A stretch of 6,510 bases of DNA from Acidobacteriota bacterium (lineage in GTDB: Bacteria > Acidobacteriota > Terriglobia > UBA7540 > JAPUME01). The position numbers were made by a program, and so were the translations under genes. The stretch covers positions 1 through 6,510 of the forward strand of contig JAPUME010000051.1 of NCBI GenBank assembly GCA_027294185.1. The letters are read 5' to 3'. Of this stretch, positions 5,566 through 6,510 are shown in pieces (position 1 is the first letter of the stretch; each line of letters begins with the position of its first letter). The notes beneath the pieces were generated by a model, which saw only the letters and a list, made by a program, of their open reading frames with translations, was not told the DNA's origin and ran no database searches.

Positions 5566-6384
5566 ATGAAGACAATCCAGCTCCACGAGCTCTGTTTCCA
5601 ATATAACCACCGCCCGGTACTGGAGCGTATCTCCCTGGAAATTACGGCGGGAGAACGCGTTGCTCTGCTCGGTCCCAACGGTGCGGGGAAAACGACTCTG
5701 TTGAAACTGATCAGCGGAGCGCTGGTTCCCGCTCAGGGAACGGTTCGGGTGAATGGACACAAGCCGAGTGGTGTCTCAAAGAGAGAACTGGCACGAACCA
5801 TCGCTGTTGTGCCGCAGGATTTCGGTGTGCCTTTCGCGTTTACCGCACGGGAGATTGTTGAACTGGGGCGGACACCCTATCTGCGTCTCTTGCGTGGCGT
5901 GGGGACCGGCGACCGCCTTGCTGTCGAGCGGGCCATGGAGTTAACCGATACGAGTCCGCTCGCGAAGCGCATTTTCAATGAATTGAGCGGAGGCGAGCGC
6001 CAGCGGGTCATGATCGCCTTGGCGCTGGCGCAGGAGCCCGACATTCTGCTTCTCGATGAACCGACTCAGCAGCTCGACATTACCCGGCAGGCTGAAATTC
6101 TGGATTTGGTCGTAGATCTCAATCGGAGTCGAGGACTGACGGTACTGAGCGCGATCCATGATTTGAACCTTGCCGCCGTCTACTTTCATCGACTGATCGT
6201 TCTTCACGATGGTTCGGTCCTGGCCGATGGGCCGCCGGCTGAGGTGCTGCGACCGGAACTGCTCGAGATCGCCTACGGCGGACCGGTGGAGGTGGTGTCG
6301 ATTGAGAACCGTAGCGCGCCGGTTGTCTTACCCGCCTCTCGTACCCGTGATGGATCATCGAAAGGCGGAAATCCTGAGCGCTGA
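5566..6384 (+). CDS. btuD: Cobalamin ABC transporter ATP-binding protein (BtuD)
   Basis: A 272-residue cytoplasmic ABC ATPase of the FepC/BtuD type that powers BtuC. All motifs are intact: Walker A GPNGAGKTT (36-44), Q-loop VVPQD (Q84), signature LSGGERQRV (140-148), Walker B ILLLDEP (160-166) and the switch histidine in AIHDLN (H198). The D-loop reads TQQLD (167-171), where the family more often has a Ser or Asn after the Thr. LGRTPYL (100-106) after the Q-loop is typical of the importers of this subfamily. The C-terminal tail after about 250 is poorly conserved and may be disordered. ATG 5566 is chosen; a TTG at 5560 in the same frame would add two residues. Neither has a recognisable Shine-Dalgarno, so translation may depend on coupling with btuC, whose stop lies 16 bases upstream. 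The protein is unlike exporter ATPases, and the link to corrinoids comes from its neighbours. Confidence 0.9.
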   Translation: MKTIQLHELCFQYNHRPVLERISLEITAGERVALLGPNGAGKTTLLKLISGALVPAQGTVRVNGHKPSGVSKRELARTIAVVPQDFGVPFAFTAREIVELGRTPYLRLLRGVGTGDRLAVERAMELTDTSPLAKRIFNELSGGERQRVMIALALAQEPDILLLDEPTQQLDITRQAEILDLVVDLNRSRGLTVLSAIHDLNLAAVYFHRLIVLHDGSVLADGPPAEVLRPELLEIAYGGPVEVVSIENRSAPVVLPASRTRDGSSKGGNPER

Positions 6385-6414
6385 ATAATTCAAGTCGCAG
6401 AAAAGCTCCCCACC

Positions 6415-6510
6415 ATGGCGGCACGAACCATCATGATTCAAGGCACGGGATCCTACGTAGGGAAAAGTGTGGTCACCGCCGCCCTGTGCCGTCATTTTCA
6501 GCAACAAGGG
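6415..6510 (+). CDS. cobQ: Cobyric acid synthase, N-terminal fragment cut by window end
   Basis: The last 96 bases encode 32 codons, MAARTIMIQGTGSYVGKS then VVTAALCRHFQQQG, open to the window edge. IMIQGTGSYVGKS is the N-terminal strand and P-loop of CobQ/CbiP, a member of the dethiobiotin-synthetase-like amidotransferases, and ALCRHF fits the helix that follows. CobQ uses ATP and glutamine to amidate four side chains (b, d, e and g) of adenosylcobyrinic acid a,c-diamide, giving cobyric acid. It thus works on the product of the CobO reaction. The related CobB/CbiA usually begins with an SGVGKTT-type loop, so CobQ is preferred. The full protein should be about 480-500 residues, including a C-terminal glutamine amidotransferase domain that is not visible here. 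The gap after btuD is 30 bases with no clear Shine-Dalgarno; ATG 6433 is a possible alternative start that keeps the motif. Confidence 0.85.
   Translation, partial: MAARTIMIQGTGSYVGKSVVTAALCRHFQQQG

Noticed and set aside
6412..6419. CACCATGG at the cobQ start resembles a eukaryotic Kozak site
   Set aside because: All genes, operon spacing and the riboswitch are bacterial; the match is coincidental.

Overview
The window is a compact, all plus-strand vitamin B12 (cobalamin) locus. It comes from a Gram-negative, GC-rich bacterium. An outer-membrane TonB-dependent receptor together with a Sec-exported periplasmic binding protein implies a two-membrane cell. The receptor carries a carboxypeptidase-regulatory-like domain before its plug, a layout common in Acidobacteriota and Bacteroidetes. 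With the base composition this makes an Acidobacteriota-like host the best guess, but that is inference and no taxonomic marker gene is present.

Layout: the 3' end of a histidine-phosphatase gene, probably cobC (1-225), overlaps by 8 bases the B12 periplasmic binding protein btuF (218-1102). Next is the corrinoid adenosyltransferase cobO/btuR (1121-1678). The only sizeable non-coding stretch (1679-1900) holds a full cobalamin riboswitch (about 1710-1862) and a candidate expression platform that can expose or mask the Shine-Dalgarno of the next gene. That gene is the outer-membrane receptor btuB-like (1901-4378; the in-frame ATG at 1787 lies inside the aptamer and is not the start). After a strong intercistronic hairpin (4381-4410) come the FecCD-type permease btuC (4428-5549), the ABC ATPase btuD (5566-6384) and the first 32 codons of cobyric acid synthase cobQ/cbiP (6415-6510, cut by the window end).

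Together the genes describe corrinoid capture and completion. The TonB-dependent receptor crosses the outer membrane, BtuF binds in the periplasm and BtuCD pumps into the cytoplasm. CobO adds the upper adenosyl ligand, CobQ amidates the corrin ring, and the CobC-like phosphatase would act in lower-ligand assembly. The riboswitch lies between cobO and btuB, so B12 feedback on btuB (and perhaps btuCD-cobQ) can be uncoupled from the upstream genes. I see no wholly new system. The points of most interest are the riboswitch expression platform, the 12-base repeat carrying a Shine-Dalgarno on each side of the riboswitch, and the receptor's extra N-terminal domain. No tRNA, rRNA, CRISPR array, insertion sequence or convincing promoter was seen.
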